A DNA stretch of 64,000 nucleotides from Iodobacter fluviatilis (GCF_004194535.1 NZ_CP025781.1:1426001-1490000), one strand, 5' to 3'; numbered from the stretch's first letter, positions 31,622 through 41,965 are shown. The notes: a model not told the origin generated them from the sequence alone. Numbers and translations: made by a program.

Positions 31622-32005
31622 TTAAGCCGCAGCTTTAGCAACAATCTTACGTGCTGGCAATTTTTCCTTAATACGTGCAGATTTACCTGAACGATCACGG
31701 AGGTAGTAAAGCTTAGCACGACGTACATCGCCGCGACGCTTCACTTCAATACCAGCTACCAGTGGTGAGTAAGTTTGGAATGTACGCTCAACACCCATAC
31801 CGGCAGAAATTTTACGCACGATAAAGGAGCTATTCAGGCCGCGATTACGCTTAGCAATCACAACACCTTCATAAGCCTGCAGACGCTCACGTGTACCTTC
31901 CTTAACCTTGACCTGAACGATCACGGTATCGCCAGGGGCGAACTCAGGAATAGTCTTAGCTAAGCGAGCGATTTCTTCTTGCTCAAGTATTTGAATCAAA
32001 TCCAT
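31622..32005 (-). CDS. rplS: 50S ribosomal protein L19
   Basis: 127 residues. Typical L19 sequence: [46 protein letters not shown], then [11 protein letters not shown] and [27 protein letters not shown]. It lies at the 30S-50S interface. Last gene of the conserved rpsP-rimM-trmD-rplS operon. Confidence 0.97.
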   Translation of the reverse strand: MDLIQILEQEEIARLAKTIPEFAPGDTVIVQVKVKEGTRERLQAYEGVVIAKRNRGLNSSFIVRKISAGMGVERTFQTYSPLVAGIEVKRRGDVRRAKLYYLRDRSGKSARIKEKLPARKIVAKAAA

Positions 32006-32046
32006 GGGGTATTACTCCAATGTGAAGCTTGTTCCTTCAAAGGTGG

Positions 32047-32838
32047 TCAAACCACCTGATCTTGGCTTATCACCAGATCCGCCTTAAATTCGGCCAGAAG
32101 ACGAGCTTCCTCTTTTGATAGCTGTCGCTCTTTTAACAAGTCAGGCCTACGCAAAAGCGTTCGACCCAAAGACTGTTTTAAGCGCCAGCGCCGTATCAAT
32201 GCATGATTTCCTGAAAGTAAGACTTCCGGTACGTTCATACCTAGATAATTTTCGGGACGGGTGTAATGCGGGCAATCCAGCAACCCATCCACAAATGAAT
32301 CTTCTTCTGCACTCGCTGCGGTATTAAGCACACCAGGCAATTGGCGAATGATGGCATCCATCAATACCATTGCAGGCAGCTCTCCACCCGAAAGCACATA
32401 ATCACCTACCGAGATTTCCTCGTCGATCTGGCGATCTAGCAAACGCTCATCTACACCTTCATAACGACCACATAACAAAACCAGACCCGGCTTTTTTGCT
32501 AGCTCTAGCACTTTATCATGCGTTAATGTCGCCCCTTGGGGAGATAAATAAACGGTATGCGTTATAGCAATACCAGCCTCACGCTGCCTATTTTTAGCGG
32601 CTTCCAGCGCGCTTTCTAGCGGCTCTGGCAACATCACCATACCGGGGCCACCACCATACGGCCGATCGTCCACAGTGCGGTGTTTGTCTATAGTGAAATC
32701 GCGTGGATTCCAACTGATTAGTTCAAACAAACCTAATTCAACCGCTCGCCGAGTAATTCCATGACGAGTGATCGCCTCAAACATCTCTGGAAACAAAGTA
32801 ATCACATCAAAGTGATTTACCTCAGCCCTAGTAATCAA
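32047..32838 (-). CDS. trmD: tRNA (guanine-N1)-methyltransferase TrmD
   Basis: SPOUT methyltransferase, about 263 residues from TTG 32838. Knot motifs: [41 protein letters not shown]. Catalytic Asp in the later [11 protein letters not shown] region. It makes m1G37 in tRNAs with G36, preventing frameshifting. The start is uncertain: the family begins just before [12 protein letters not shown], where here no ATG, GTG or TTG stands in frame. TTG 32838, overlapping the rimM stop, is the nearest upstream option. A single missing G would recreate an ATG after GAGGTAA (see findings). Confidence 0.9.
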   Translation of the reverse strand: MITRAEVNHFDVITLFPEMFEAITRHGITRRAVELGLFELISWNPRDFTIDKHRTVDDRPYGGGPGMVMLPEPLESALEAAKNRQREAGIAITHTVYLSPQGATLTHDKVLELAKKPGLVLLCGRYEGVDERLLDRQIDEEISVGDYVLSGGELPAMVLMDAIIRQLPGVLNTAASAEEDSFVDGLLDCPHYTRPENYLGMNVPEVLLSGNHALIRRWRLKQSLGRTLLRRPDLLKERQLSKEEARLLAEFKADLVISQDQVV

Positions 32839-33373
32839 GGCCCCAATCCACAGAGATTGTTTTAGCAGCAAGATCAACCTTAAGCACAACATGAGGTACA
32901 AAAGGCAGCAGACGTTCGGTCTGGCCATCTTTTACAACGATCACATCGTTAGCTCCGGTTTCAAACAAGTTATCCACAACACCCAGCTTCTCACCTTGCT
33001 CATTGATGACATCTAGACCGATTAAATCGACCCAGTAATATTCATCAGCAGCAGGTACTGGCAGCAGGCTGCGTGAAACTGCAATTTTACAACTCTTTAA
33101 CGCAAATGCCGCATCGCGATCATTTACACCTTCAAGTTGAGCTGCAAGTTTCTTGGTATGAACTTGGCCTTGAACAAGCGTATAAGCTTGCCATTGACCC
33201 TCCTGACCGATCCACCAAGTGTCGTAGTCAAAAAGACTATCGGCATCTTCAGTATCACCTACCAGATTGATCCAGCCATGAATACCAAAAGCCCCACTCA
33301 CGTAACCCATGATCAAAAGATCATCTGGCACTGATAATGAAGCACGCTTTTGCGTAGTCACGGCTTGAATCAA
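32828..33373 (-). CDS. rimM: 16S rRNA processing protein RimM
   Basis: 181 residues. N-terminal RimM domain with [17 protein letters not shown]-terminal PRC barrel with [21 protein letters not shown] and [13 protein letters not shown]. It assists late maturation of the 30S head by binding S19. The reading frame starts at TTG 33373, sharing bases with the rpsP stop (TTGA); GTG 33361 is an alternative. No ATG is available before the first conserved block except one inside it, so the start is not certain. Confidence 0.92.
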   Translation of the reverse strand: MIQAVTTQKRASLSVPDDLLIMGYVSGAFGIHGWINLVGDTEDADSLFDYDTWWIGQEGQWQAYTLVQGQVHTKKLAAQLEGVNDRDAAFALKSCKIAVSRSLLPVPAADEYYWVDLIGLDVINEQGEKLGVVDNLFETGANDVIVVKDGQTERLLPFVPHVVLKVDLAAKTISVDWGLDY

Positions 33374-33627
33374 GCAGCAACAGCAGCTGGTTTGTAGCTC
33401 TTCAGCAACTTGGCAACGGAGTCAGAAGCTTGCGCACCAACGCCTACCCAGTAACTTACGCGGTCCATAGCTAGACGCACGCCTTCTTCGCCATCTTTAG
33501 CGAGTGGGTTGTAAAAGCCAAGACGCTCAACAAAGCGACCGTCACGACGATTACGGGAGTCGGTTACAACAACGTTGTAAAACGGACGGTTTTTAGCACC
33601 GCCGCGGGAAAGACGAATAACAACCAT
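33370..33627 (-). CDS. rpsP: 30S ribosomal protein S16
   Basis: 85 residues: [41 protein letters not shown], the full S16 signature. First gene of the rpsP-rimM-trmD-rplS operon, with rimM overlapping. Confidence 0.97.
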   Translation of the reverse strand: MVVIRLSRGGAKNRPFYNVVVTDSRNRRDGRFVERLGFYNPLAKDGEEGVRLAMDRVSYWVGVGAQASDSVAKLLKSYKPAAVAA

Positions 33628-33727
33628 GGCATTAAACCCAATAATGGAGATTAATTTAAAGGGGTTCGATTATGAAACAAAAACTCAAACCCCGCAAGAA
33701 TAACCGGCAAAAGTACAGTAAAAACAA

Positions 33728-33752
33728 TCACGTTGTAAAGCTTAACGTGATA
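33728..33752 (-). terminator. Probable terminator of ffh
   Basis: Inverted repeat ATCACGTT/AACGTGAT with a 9-base loop, followed on the minus strand by TGTTTTTA. Lies between ffh and rpsP; the gap also holds the rpsP promoter, which I could not place. Confidence 0.5.
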
Positions 33753-33856
33753 TTCGGCAGCCGGTCAGGAGCGAATTTTAATAAATAAGGTGCATCAAAG
33801 GGATGCATACCCCCCTCTACAAACAAGCAACGATCGGGGTCTGGGGCAATATCGTT

Positions 33857-35209
33857 TTACAAACCTGGCAACATTCCCTTCATGCCACTCATTCCACGCA
33901 TCAGCTTCGCCATACCGCCTTTGGAGAACTGTTTCATCATTTTTTGCGTTTCTTCAAACTGCTTAAGCAAGCGATTCACTTCTTGAACTTGAACTCCAGC
34001 CCCAGCTGCAATGCGGCGTTTGCGGCTGGCTTTGAGTAACTCTGGTTTGCGACGCTCCTCTGGGGTCATCGAATTAATAATGCCCTCAATCCGAGCCACC
34101 GATTTGTCAGTCACTTGGCTGTTAGCCATCTGGCTCACTTGGCCTGGCAGTTTATCCATCAAGGCACTCATACCGCCCATTTTTTTCATTTGCTGGATTT
34201 GTATTTTAAAATCTTCCAAGTCAAACCCTTTACCGGATTTAACTTTTTTCATCATTTTAAGTGCTTCTTCTTGATCAACGCTATTTTGCACGTCTTCAAT
34301 CAAGGACAGTACATCGCCCATTCCTAAAATACGGCCAGCCATACGGTCTGGATGGAATGGCTCTAGGCCGGAGAGCTTTTCACCCGTACCCAAAAATTTA
34401 ATCGGTTTTCCCGTAATATTTCTGACAGATAATGCCGCACCACCTCGCGAATCACCATCCATTTTAGTCAACACAACGCCAGTCAAAGGCAGTGCTTCAT
34501 TAAATGCTTTGGCAGTATTAACCGCGTCCTGCCCCTGCATGGCATCCACCACAAACAGAGTTTCAACCGGATTAACGGCCGCATGCAGAGCCTTAATTTC
34601 GGCCATTAAGGCTTCATCGATCGCCAAACGACCGGCCGTATCGACAATCAACACATCATGAAAATGTTTTTTCGCATAATCATGTGCAGCAAGCGCGATA
34701 TCCACTGGCTTTTGCGCAACATCAGAAGGAAACCACTCAACCTCTAATTGCCCAGCCAGCGTTTTCAGTTGCTCAATCGCTGCGGGGCGATAAACGTCGG
34801 TCGATACCAACAAAACTTTCTTTTTTTGTGTTTCTTTAAGTAATTTTGCAAGCTTACCCGATGTAGTTGTCTTACCCGCCCCCTGTAAACCCGCCATTAA
34901 AATGACGGCAGGTGGTACGGCGGCTAAGTTCAACGCATCATTTTGTGCGCCCATTAGCTTGGTCAGTTCCTCATAAACAACACCAATTACCGCTTGACCA
35001 GGGGTAAGACTACCAATAACTTCTTGGCCCTGAGCGCGAACTTTTACGTCGTTAATAAATTGCTTAACAACAGGCAAAGCCACGTCAGCCTCAAGCAAGG
35101 CCATGCGCACTTCACGCATTGCGTCTTGAATATTGTCTTCTGTAAGGCGAGACTGGCCACGTAAATTTTTAACGACGCCAGATAGACGACTGGAAAGATT
35201 TTCGAACAT
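33857..35209 (-). CDS. ffh: Signal recognition particle protein Ffh
   Basis: 450 residues from the ATG at 35209 (AAGGATC upstream); a longer frame to 35239 has no ribosome site. N domain (1-85). GTPase G domain with G1 GLQGAGKTTTSGKLA, G3 DTAGRLAIDE and G4 TKMDGDSRGGAAL. M domain with the methionine-rich signal-sequence groove and the RNA-binding helix-turn-helix SRKRRIAAGAGVQVQEVNRLLKQFEE. It pairs with 4.5S RNA and FtsY for co-translational targeting. Divergent to ypjD-corB, as in E. coli. Confidence 0.97.
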   Translation of the reverse strand: MFENLSSRLSGVVKNLRGQSRLTEDNIQDAMREVRMALLEADVALPVVKQFINDVKVRAQGQEVIGSLTPGQAVIGVVYEELTKLMGAQNDALNLAAVPPAVILMAGLQGAGKTTTSGKLAKLLKETQKKKVLLVSTDVYRPAAIEQLKTLAGQLEVEWFPSDVAQKPVDIALAAHDYAKKHFHDVLIVDTAGRLAIDEALMAEIKALHAAVNPVETLFVVDAMQGQDAVNTAKAFNEALPLTGVVLTKMDGDSRGGAALSVRNITGKPIKFLGTGEKLSGLEPFHPDRMAGRILGMGDVLSLIEDVQNSVDQEEALKMMKKVKSGKGFDLEDFKIQIQQMKKMGGMSALMDKLPGQVSQMANSQVTDKSVARIEGIINSMTPEERRKPELLKASRKRRIAAGAGVQVQEVNRLLKQFEETQKMMKQFSKGGMAKLMRGMSGMKGMLPGL

Positions 35210-35268
35210 GCTTGATCCTTTGCTTGGCGACTGCCCCAAGAGGGACCTCGCTCTGATAGACTTATATA

Positions 35269-36111
35269 ATGAGCATTTTACCTGAAGTTAGCCCAGCGAC
35301 TTATTTAGCGCTGCCGGCCTTAACCATTTATTTGTTGCTTGGCTGGCATTTTTGCCGCAGCCGGCTGGCTTCCTCTCACTCCAAAAGCCTGCTTACGCCA
35401 ACTCTAGAGCAACTACTGTTAATCAGTGGCTTGTTGCTACACGCCTCCGCCCTCTTCCCCTCCCTACTTTGGGCAAGCACCTTGCACTTTGGTGCGGCAG
35501 AAGCATTATCGCTTAGCGCGTTTTCCACCTTGTGCATCTATGTATGTGGGCAACTTTTCTGGAAAATGGATGGCTTACAACCCCCTATGTTAGGCATAGC
35601 AGCGATATTTTTACTGCTATCACTACTATTGCCCACCGGGCATCCGATTACTTATCCATTAAGTCCATTATCACGTGGTCACTTTTTATTAGCCATGTTC
35701 GCCCACGGCATGCTGCTTAATGCCGCTGGAGTTGCCATTCTAATGCGTTTTGCAGATCAAACACTGCATCAAGCCAAAGCAGGGTCGTTAATACGCACAC
35801 TTCCACCATTAATGACATTAGAAAAGCTCATGTTTGCCTGCGTACGCATGGGCTTTATTTTACTGACCTTTGCTCTTCTTTCAGGAATATTTTTTTCCGA
35901 ACTTGCTTGGGGACATGGACTTGTTTTTTCACATAAAATTATTTTATCCATCGCAGCTTGGCTCGTATTCGGCACACTACTTTGGGGAAGATTTAAATAT
36001 GGGTGGCGTGGACGCTTCGCTGCCAACTGGACTCTTGCTGGCTTTGCACTACTCTTCCTAGGGTATATAGGTAGTCGTTTTGTTTTTGAGGCGCTCTTGC
36101 ACCGTATATAA
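35269..36111 (+). CDS. CcsA/YpjD family inner-membrane protein
   Basis: 280 residues, eight predicted transmembrane helices. The cytochrome c assembly (CcsA-like) domain occupies about 70-275, with LARGHFLLAMFAHGML in place of the WWD-type region and a C-terminal segment WGHGLVFSHKIILSIAAWLVFGTLLWGRFKYGWRGR. In E. coli the orthologue ypjD also sits divergent from ffh and ahead of corB/yfjD. Its function is poorly known; it is not part of a complete cytochrome c maturation set here. The start ATG overlaps the divergent promoter region tightly (59 bp to ffh). Confidence 0.8.
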   Translation: MSILPEVSPATYLALPALTIYLLLGWHFCRSRLASSHSKSLLTPTLEQLLLISGLLLHASALFPSLLWASTLHFGAAEALSLSAFSTLCIYVCGQLFWKMDGLQPPMLGIAAIFLLLSLLLPTGHPITYPLSPLSRGHFLLAMFAHGMLLNAAGVAILMRFADQTLHQAKAGSLIRTLPPLMTLEKLMFACVRMGFILLTFALLSGIFFSELAWGHGLVFSHKIILSIAAWLVFGTLLWGRFKYGWRGRFAANWTLAGFALLFLGYIGSRFVFEALLHRI

Positions 36112-36149
36112 TCAACACGCTCCCACTCAACCACGGGCCATGTAATATT

Positions 36150-37412
36150 TTGGAACAGCTCTCCTTAGCATTTCTCTACACAGCGCTTGCTGCTTGCTTA
36201 TTTACATCCGCTTTTTTTTCTGGAGCAGAAACCGCCATGATGGCGGTTAATCGCTATAAAGTAGCCAGCAAAGCGCGCCAAGGCCATCGCGCAGCAGTCC
36301 GTACCCAAAAATTATTAAGCCAAACGGATAAACTTCTTTCCGTCATTTTAATTGGCAATACCGTTATCAATACCGCCTCAGCGACATTATCAGCCCTTAT
36401 TGCAGATCGATTATTTTCAGGTAATGATTTCGCCTTAGCGATTGCTACATTATTGGTGGCATTTGCTATCCTTATTTTTTCTGAAGCGACTCCCAAAGTA
36501 CTTGCAGCAACGTACCCAGAACCCTTAGCTTACACCGCCTCTGCCCCCTTATTATTGCTATTAAGAGTACTTTACCCTGCGGTTTGGCTAGTTAATTTAT
36601 TTGTTACCGGGTTAATTAACACATTACGCCTCAAAAAAAACCATGACAATCAACAAGCACTGTCACCAGAAGAACTGCGCTTATTGGTTTTAGAATCTGG
36701 GCGACATATGGAAAAAAAACACCATACAATGTTGTTAAACCTATTTGAGCTAGCGAGCATTACAGTTGATGATGTAATGACACCGCGCCACCAAATGGAA
36801 AGCATTGATTTAGACGCGCCAACGGATGAGATTCGCAAACAAATATCCACATGCCATCATACGCGCCTCCCTGTTTATTCAGGCAATCCTGACAATATCA
36901 TTGGTATTTTACATAGTCGAAAAGTTCTATCATTAAAAGAAGATGAAATAGACCAAAGCAGTTTGCGTGAAATGATGCGCCCCCCATACTTTATTCCATC
37001 TAGTACTCCCTTATTTACGCAATTACAAAACTTTCAAGAAAACAAACGTAGAATAGCCGTCGTCGTTGATGAATATGGTGAAATGCAAGGGCTAGTTACT
37101 CTTGAAGATATTCTTGAGCAAGTCGTCGGAGAGTTCACCACTAACGCCCCTACGCAAGGAGCAAAAGTGTTGCGCCAACCCGATGGTAGTATTTTACTGG
37201 ATGGTGCTTCAAGCCTACGTGAGTTAAATAGAAAGCTTCGATTAACGTTTCCTATAGATGGGCCCAAAACATTAAATGGCCTAATCCTTGAACACTTTCA
37301 AGATATACCAGACGCGGGAACGTGCTTAGTTTTGGCCGGCCAACGTCTTGAAATAGTTCAAACGCAGGACCGCAGTATTCGCGTAGTCCGGCTTTATGCA
37401 GCTAATATTTGA
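36150..37412 (+). CDS. CNNM/CorB family transporter (HlyC/CorC type)
   Basis: 420 residues from TTG 36150; no ATG exists before the first membrane helix. DUF21 membrane domain (1-190, with FFSGAETAMMAVNRYKVASKARQG and the Pro-rich TPKVLAATYPE segment). Two CBS domains (about 205-325; VMTPRHQMESID, HHTRLPVYSGNPDNIIGIL, VVVDEYGEMQGLVTLEDILE). C-terminal CorC/HlyC FAD-like domain. Family members export or sense Mg2+/Co2+. In the ypjD-corB pair. Confidence 0.88.
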   Translation: MEQLSLAFLYTALAACLFTSAFFSGAETAMMAVNRYKVASKARQGHRAAVRTQKLLSQTDKLLSVILIGNTVINTASATLSALIADRLFSGNDFALAIATLLVAFAILIFSEATPKVLAATYPEPLAYTASAPLLLLLRVLYPAVWLVNLFVTGLINTLRLKKNHDNQQALSPEELRLLVLESGRHMEKKHHTMLLNLFELASITVDDVMTPRHQMESIDLDAPTDEIRKQISTCHHTRLPVYSGNPDNIIGILHSRKVLSLKEDEIDQSSLREMMRPPYFIPSSTPLFTQLQNFQENKRRIAVVVDEYGEMQGLVTLEDILEQVVGEFTTNAPTQGAKVLRQPDGSILLDGASSLRELNRKLRLTFPIDGPKTLNGLILEHFQDIPDAGTCLVLAGQRLEIVQTQDRSIRVVRLYAANI

Positions 37413-37536
37413 TATGCAGTATAAATATATTTTTCTTTAGCTTCGAATAGCAACGCAATTTCAAAAGCTATTTGCTAAACTAAGGATGTAATAATCATTA
37501 GCTGTTTTTCCCTTTTTCGATTACATATTGAAGACC

Positions 37537-39246
37537 ATGTCAGCTCCCAACACACCTGTATCTGGTCTTGCCCGCCTTCTTGTTCAGCACGGAAGATTGA
37601 TTGAAGCGGACGCAGAGGCTTTGCAAGCTACGGCCAACAGCAGTAAAACGCCGTTCATTGAGCAACTCATACGCAGTCATAAAATGACTGCGAGGGATGT
37701 GGCTGAGTTTTCGTCGCAAGCCTTTGGCTACCCGCTACTCGACCTTGATCACCTTGATTCAAGCTATATCCCTCAAGGGGTCTTAGATCACAAAGTAATG
37801 CAGATCCAACGAATCGTGCCGCTTTTTAAGCGTGGCACGAAGCTATTTATTGGCCTATCTGACATCACTAACCTGCAAGCGCTTGAAGAAGTTCGCTTTC
37901 AAACCGGCTTGCAAGTCCAACCTCTGGTGGTTGAAGACAGCAAGTTAGTATCATTACTCGATAAACTTATAGAAGCCGCAGGTGGCAATTTAAGCAAAAT
38001 GTCGCTAGATGACGTCGACCTAGAAATGGCCGGCGATGAAGAAGATGTCAGTCAAAACGACGCAGCAGCGAAGGAAGTGGATGACACTCCTATTGTTAAA
38101 TATCTGCAAAAAATCTTACTTGATGCCATTAATGCTGGCGTTTCAGATATTCACTTTGAGCCCTACGAAAAGTACTTTCGGATTCGCTATCGACTAGACG
38201 GGGTATTGCGCGAAGTAGCTCAGCCCCCGCTGGCAATTAAAGACAAACTTGCATCTCGAATTAAAGTTATTTCTAAGCTCGATATTTCAGAAAAGCGCGT
38301 TCCTCAAGATGGCCGCATGAAGCTTGTGCTGTCTAAAAGTCGTGCAATTGATTTTCGGGTATCCACCATGCCAACCATGCATGGCGAGAAAATTTGTATG
38401 CGGATTTTAGATCCATCCTCTGCCACGCTGGGCATTGACGCCTTAGGTTACGATCCAGATCAAAAAGAAATTCTGCTTGAGGCCATCCAACGCCCATACG
38501 GCATGATCTTAGTAACAGGCCCAACCGGCTCAGGCAAAACAGTTTCACTCTATACCTGCTTGAATATTCTGAATCAGCCAGGGATTAATATCTCTACGGC
38601 AGAAGATCCATGCGAAATTAACTTGCCTGGCGTTAACCAAGTTAATGTCAATGAAAAATCAGGGCTCACCTTTGCCGTGGCGCTAAAAGCCTTTCTGCGT
38701 CAAGATCCTGACATCATCATGGTGGGGGAAATTCGTGACTTGGGTACCGCCGATATCTCGATTAAAGCGGCACAAACTGGGCATATGGTGTTTTCTACCT
38801 TACACACCAACGACGCCCCTACCACTCTAACCCGTATGTTAAACATGGGAATTGCCCCGTTTAACATCGCATCATCCGTTATTTTGATCACTGCTCAGCG
38901 CTTAGCTCGTAAGCTGTGCAGTTGCAAAGCGCACATTGATATCCCTCACCAAGCCTTACTGGATGCGGGCTTTTTAGAAGAAGATCTGGATGGCACTTGG
39001 AGCCCCTACAAGCCAGTTGGCTGTGATATTTGTAAGGGTTCAGGCTATAAAGGCCGTGTAGGGATTTACCAAGTCATGCCCATTACGGATGCAATGAACC
39101 GCATCATTATGACAAACGGCAACGCCATTGATATTGCAGATCAAGCAAAGCGAGACGGTGTTCGTGATTTGCGTCAGTCTGGCTTACGTAAAGTAAAGCA
39201 AGGTCTCACTTCATTAGAAGAAATTATGGCGGTGACGAATGAATAA
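37537..39246 (+). CDS. pilB: Type IV pilus assembly ATPase PilB
   Basis: 569 residues from the ATG at 37537. N-terminal MshEN domains (c-di-GMP or regulatory fold). GspE-type ATPase with Walker A GPTGSGKTVSL (about 330), Asp box DPDIIMVGEIRD, His box GHMVFSTLHTNDAPTT. A zinc tetracysteine motif combines CSC near 470 with CDICKGSGYKGRVG. It powers pilin polymerisation. Upstream of pilC and pilD in the usual order. pilA is not in this window. Confidence 0.95.
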   Translation: MSAPNTPVSGLARLLVQHGRLIEADAEALQATANSSKTPFIEQLIRSHKMTARDVAEFSSQAFGYPLLDLDHLDSSYIPQGVLDHKVMQIQRIVPLFKRGTKLFIGLSDITNLQALEEVRFQTGLQVQPLVVEDSKLVSLLDKLIEAAGGNLSKMSLDDVDLEMAGDEEDVSQNDAAAKEVDDTPIVKYLQKILLDAINAGVSDIHFEPYEKYFRIRYRLDGVLREVAQPPLAIKDKLASRIKVISKLDISEKRVPQDGRMKLVLSKSRAIDFRVSTMPTMHGEKICMRILDPSSATLGIDALGYDPDQKEILLEAIQRPYGMILVTGPTGSGKTVSLYTCLNILNQPGINISTAEDPCEINLPGVNQVNVNEKSGLTFAVALKAFLRQDPDIIMVGEIRDLGTADISIKAAQTGHMVFSTLHTNDAPTTLTRMLNMGIAPFNIASSVILITAQRLARKLCSCKAHIDIPHQALLDAGFLEEDLDGTWSPYKPVGCDICKGSGYKGRVGIYQVMPITDAMNRIIMTNGNAIDIADQAKRDGVRDLRQSGLRKVKQGLTSLEEIMAVTNE

Positions 39247-39264
39247 AACACAAAGAGGGTCATC

Positions 39265-40488
39265 ATGGCAGTAGCATCTAAAGCCCTAAAAGTAAAAGAA
39301 TTTACTTTTGTATGGGAAGGTAAAGATCGTGGCGGCAAAATAGTTAAGGGCGAAATGCGTGCCAGTGGCGAGCACGTCGTAAAAAACACGCTGCGGCGCC
39401 AGGGTGTTAATGTTCTAAAAGTAAAGAAACAACGCATGGGCTCCAGTAAGAAAATTACTGACGAAGATATCACCATGTTTACACGCCAGCTTGCCACCAT
39501 GCTCAAGTCAGGGGTTCCTTTACTTACCTCATTTGATATCGTCGCAAAAGGCCATAGCAATCCATCCGTAACCAAGTTGCTTTTAGATATCAAAAACGAT
39601 ATTGAAACCGGATCGTCCCTTACTCAAGCCTTTAGAAAACACCCTAATGAATTTGATGCGCTGTATTGCAACTTAATTCAAGCGGGTGAACAAGCTGGTA
39701 TTTTGGATGCCCTACTCGCACGGCTTGCTACGTATAAAGAAAAAACACTTGGCGTTAAAAAGAAAATTAAATCGGCACTATTTTATCCAACTGCCGTGAT
39801 TGTTGCTGCATTTGTGATTACGGCAGTCATTATGATTTTTGTTATTCCCGCATTTAAGGAGCTATTTTCTAGCTTTGGTGCAAACCTGCCAACACCAACG
39901 CTGGTTGTAATGGCAATTTCAGATGTTTTTGTTACCTACTGGTGGCTCATATTTGGCGGTATTTTTGGTGGGATTTGGGGCTTCTTAAAAGCGTGGAAAA
40001 AATCTGAAGCTATTCAAATCGTGATGGATCGCTTACTGCTAAAAATTCCAATCATTGGGCAAATTATGCTTAATGCAACCATTGCGCGCTGGTGCCGCAC
40101 CTTGTCCACCATGTTTGCAGCAGGAGTGCCATTAGTAGAATCACTCGACTCGGTGGGCGGTGCGGCGGGTAATTATCTGTATAAAATTGCCACCAAAAAA
40201 ATTCAAAATGAAGTAAGTACTGGCACTAGCCTCACTTTGTCCATGCAAAGCACCAATATGTTTCCCAATATGGTGATGCAAATGGTCGCAATTGGTGAAG
40301 AATCTGGTGCATTAGATTCAATGCTCAGTAAAGTCGCCGATTATTATGAAGAAGAGGTAGATAACGCCGTTGAAGCGCTTTCCAGCTTAATGGAGCCCAT
40401 CATTATGGTGGTCTTAGGTACGCTGATTGGTGGTCTAGTGGTTGCTATGTACTTACCAATTTTCAAAATGGGCGAGGTTGTCGGTTAA
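39265..40488 (+). CDS. pilC: Type IV pilus inner-membrane platform protein PilC
   Basis: 407 residues. Two GspF domains (about 75-195 and 275-400), each with FTRQLATMLKSGVPLL- or WCRTLSTMFAAGVPLV-type helices, and three to four membrane helices (near 175-200, 220-245, 375-400). It anchors PilB and passes its motion to the pilin. Last base overlaps the pilD ATG. Confidence 0.95.
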   Translation: MAVASKALKVKEFTFVWEGKDRGGKIVKGEMRASGEHVVKNTLRRQGVNVLKVKKQRMGSSKKITDEDITMFTRQLATMLKSGVPLLTSFDIVAKGHSNPSVTKLLLDIKNDIETGSSLTQAFRKHPNEFDALYCNLIQAGEQAGILDALLARLATYKEKTLGVKKKIKSALFYPTAVIVAAFVITAVIMIFVIPAFKELFSSFGANLPTPTLVVMAISDVFVTYWWLIFGGIFGGIWGFLKAWKKSEAIQIVMDRLLLKIPIIGQIMLNATIARWCRTLSTMFAAGVPLVESLDSVGGAAGNYLYKIATKKIQNEVSTGTSLTLSMQSTNMFPNMVMQMVAIGEESGALDSMLSKVADYYEEEVDNAVEALSSLMEPIIMVVLGTLIGGLVVAMYLPIFKMGEVVG

Positions 40489-41357
40489 TGATTGAGTTGT
40501 TTTTAGATAACCCCGCCATATTTGGCGGGTTTTTATTCGCACTAGGCTTATTGGTTGGTAGTTTTTTAAATGTCGTAATCCATCGCATTCCCAAAATGAT
40601 GGAGCAGCAATTCAGGCAAGAATGCCAGCTGATTGATGCCCCCATCGACGCGCCGATGCCACAAGCCACTTGCTATAACTTAATTGTTCCTCGCTCAGCC
40701 TGCCCCAGCTGTGGCCATGCAATAAGTGCATTAGAAAATATTCCCGTGATTAGCTATCTAATGTTAAAGGGGCGCTGTCGAGGGTGCAAGATTCGCATTA
40801 GTCCACGTTACCCCTTAGTCGAGCTACTTTGTGCAACGCTTACCGCTGTTGCTGGGCTGCACTTTGGAGTAACCATTACAGCCATCGCAGCTATTTTACT
40901 CACATGGTTTTTGATCGCCTTAGTCTTTATTGATGCCGATACCTATTTACTGCCAGACAGCATCACGCTGCCCTTGCTTTGGCTAGGACTTCTATTCAAC
41001 TTAAATAATGTTTTTGTACCTTTAGATCAGGCTGTAATTGGGGCCGTTGCCGGTTACCTTGTACTGTGGAGCGTGTACTGGATATTCAAACTCATTACCG
41101 GCAAGGAAGGAATGGGCTATGGTGACTTCAAACTACTTGCAGCCCTTGGCGCATGGTTCGGATGGCAAGCACTGCCGAGCGTCATATTACTTTCGTCAAT
41201 TAGCGGAGCAGTAATCGGCATTGCACTCGCCATCCTTGCTAAACGCGGCATGGGAAAGCCTATGCCTTTTGGCCCTTATTTAGGTATTGCAGGCTGGCTC
41301 ACATTAATTTTTGGCACCACGTTACAACAAATGATCTTTAATGGTGGAGCCATTTAG
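40488..41357 (+). CDS. pilD: Prepilin leader peptidase/N-methyltransferase PilD
   Basis: 289 residues, about eight transmembrane helices. Cytoplasmic zinc tetracysteine motif CPSCGHAIS...GRCRGCK (71-98). Catalytic aspartates in VFIDADTYLLPD and GYGDFKLLAALG. It cleaves type IV prepilins after Gly and methylates the new N-terminus. The start overlaps the pilC stop by one base. Confidence 0.95.
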   Translation: MIELFLDNPAIFGGFLFALGLLVGSFLNVVIHRIPKMMEQQFRQECQLIDAPIDAPMPQATCYNLIVPRSACPSCGHAISALENIPVISYLMLKGRCRGCKIRISPRYPLVELLCATLTAVAGLHFGVTITAIAAILLTWFLIALVFIDADTYLLPDSITLPLLWLGLLFNLNNVFVPLDQAVIGAVAGYLVLWSVYWIFKLITGKEGMGYGDFKLLAALGAWFGWQALPSVILLSSISGAVIGIALAILAKRGMGKPMPFGPYLGIAGWLTLIFGTTLQQMIFNGGAI

Positions 41358-41965
41358 TGAGGGCAGATGGCATGCGGGTTATTGGGCTCACAGGAGGAAT
41401 AGGCAGTGGTAAATCAACCGTTGCTCGGCTTTTTGCTGAGCAAGGCGTGCCTGTTATTGATACAGACGAAATTGCCCACGCTCTTAGCACTCCGCCATCG
41501 CCCGCCTTAGCGCAAATTGCCCAAACATTTGGCCCAGAATTTTTAAGCGAGGATGGATCATTAGATCGTGTACGAATGCGCCAGCATGTTTATGCAGAGC
41601 CTACGGCAAAAAAAAAGCTAGAAGCAATTTTCCATCCACGGATCAAAGATACAGCGATACAGATGCTTGATGCTTTGCCAGAGCAAACGCCCTACGCCAT
41701 TTTGGCAGTACCCCTGCTATTTGAAACAGGGAACTATAACCAAATCATTGATCGCAGCTTAATAGTGGATTGCTCTATTGAGCTGCAAATTGCCCGTGTT
41801 CAAGCTCGCAACGGCCTAAGTCAGCATGAAATCGAGGCGATTATTGCAAGCCAGTGTCCAAGAAAAGCACGAATAGAACTCGCAGATGATATTATTTTAA
41901 ATGAAACGACGCTCGCTCATTTACAATCTACCGTTAGCGCTCTTCATCAGCGATATCAGGATTAA
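41357..41965 (+). CDS. coaE: Dephospho-CoA kinase CoaE
   Basis: 202 residues from GTG 41357, which overlaps the pilD stop; ATG 41372, directly before RVIGLTGGIGSGKST, is the more family-like start with GAGGG upstream. P-loop TGGIGSGKST, lid and CoA-binding segments (DTDEIAHALS, HPRIKD, VPLLFETGNY). It phosphorylates dephospho-CoA in the last step of CoA synthesis. The pilBCD-coaE-zapD-yacG order is conserved in beta- and gammaproteobacteria. Confidence 0.94.
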   Translation: MRADGMRVIGLTGGIGSGKSTVARLFAEQGVPVIDTDEIAHALSTPPSPALAQIAQTFGPEFLSEDGSLDRVRMRQHVYAEPTAKKKLEAIFHPRIKDTAIQMLDALPEQTPYAILAVPLLFETGNYNQIIDRSLIVDCSIELQIARVQARNGLSQHEIEAIIASQCPRKARIELADDIILNETTLAHLQSTVSALHQRYQD

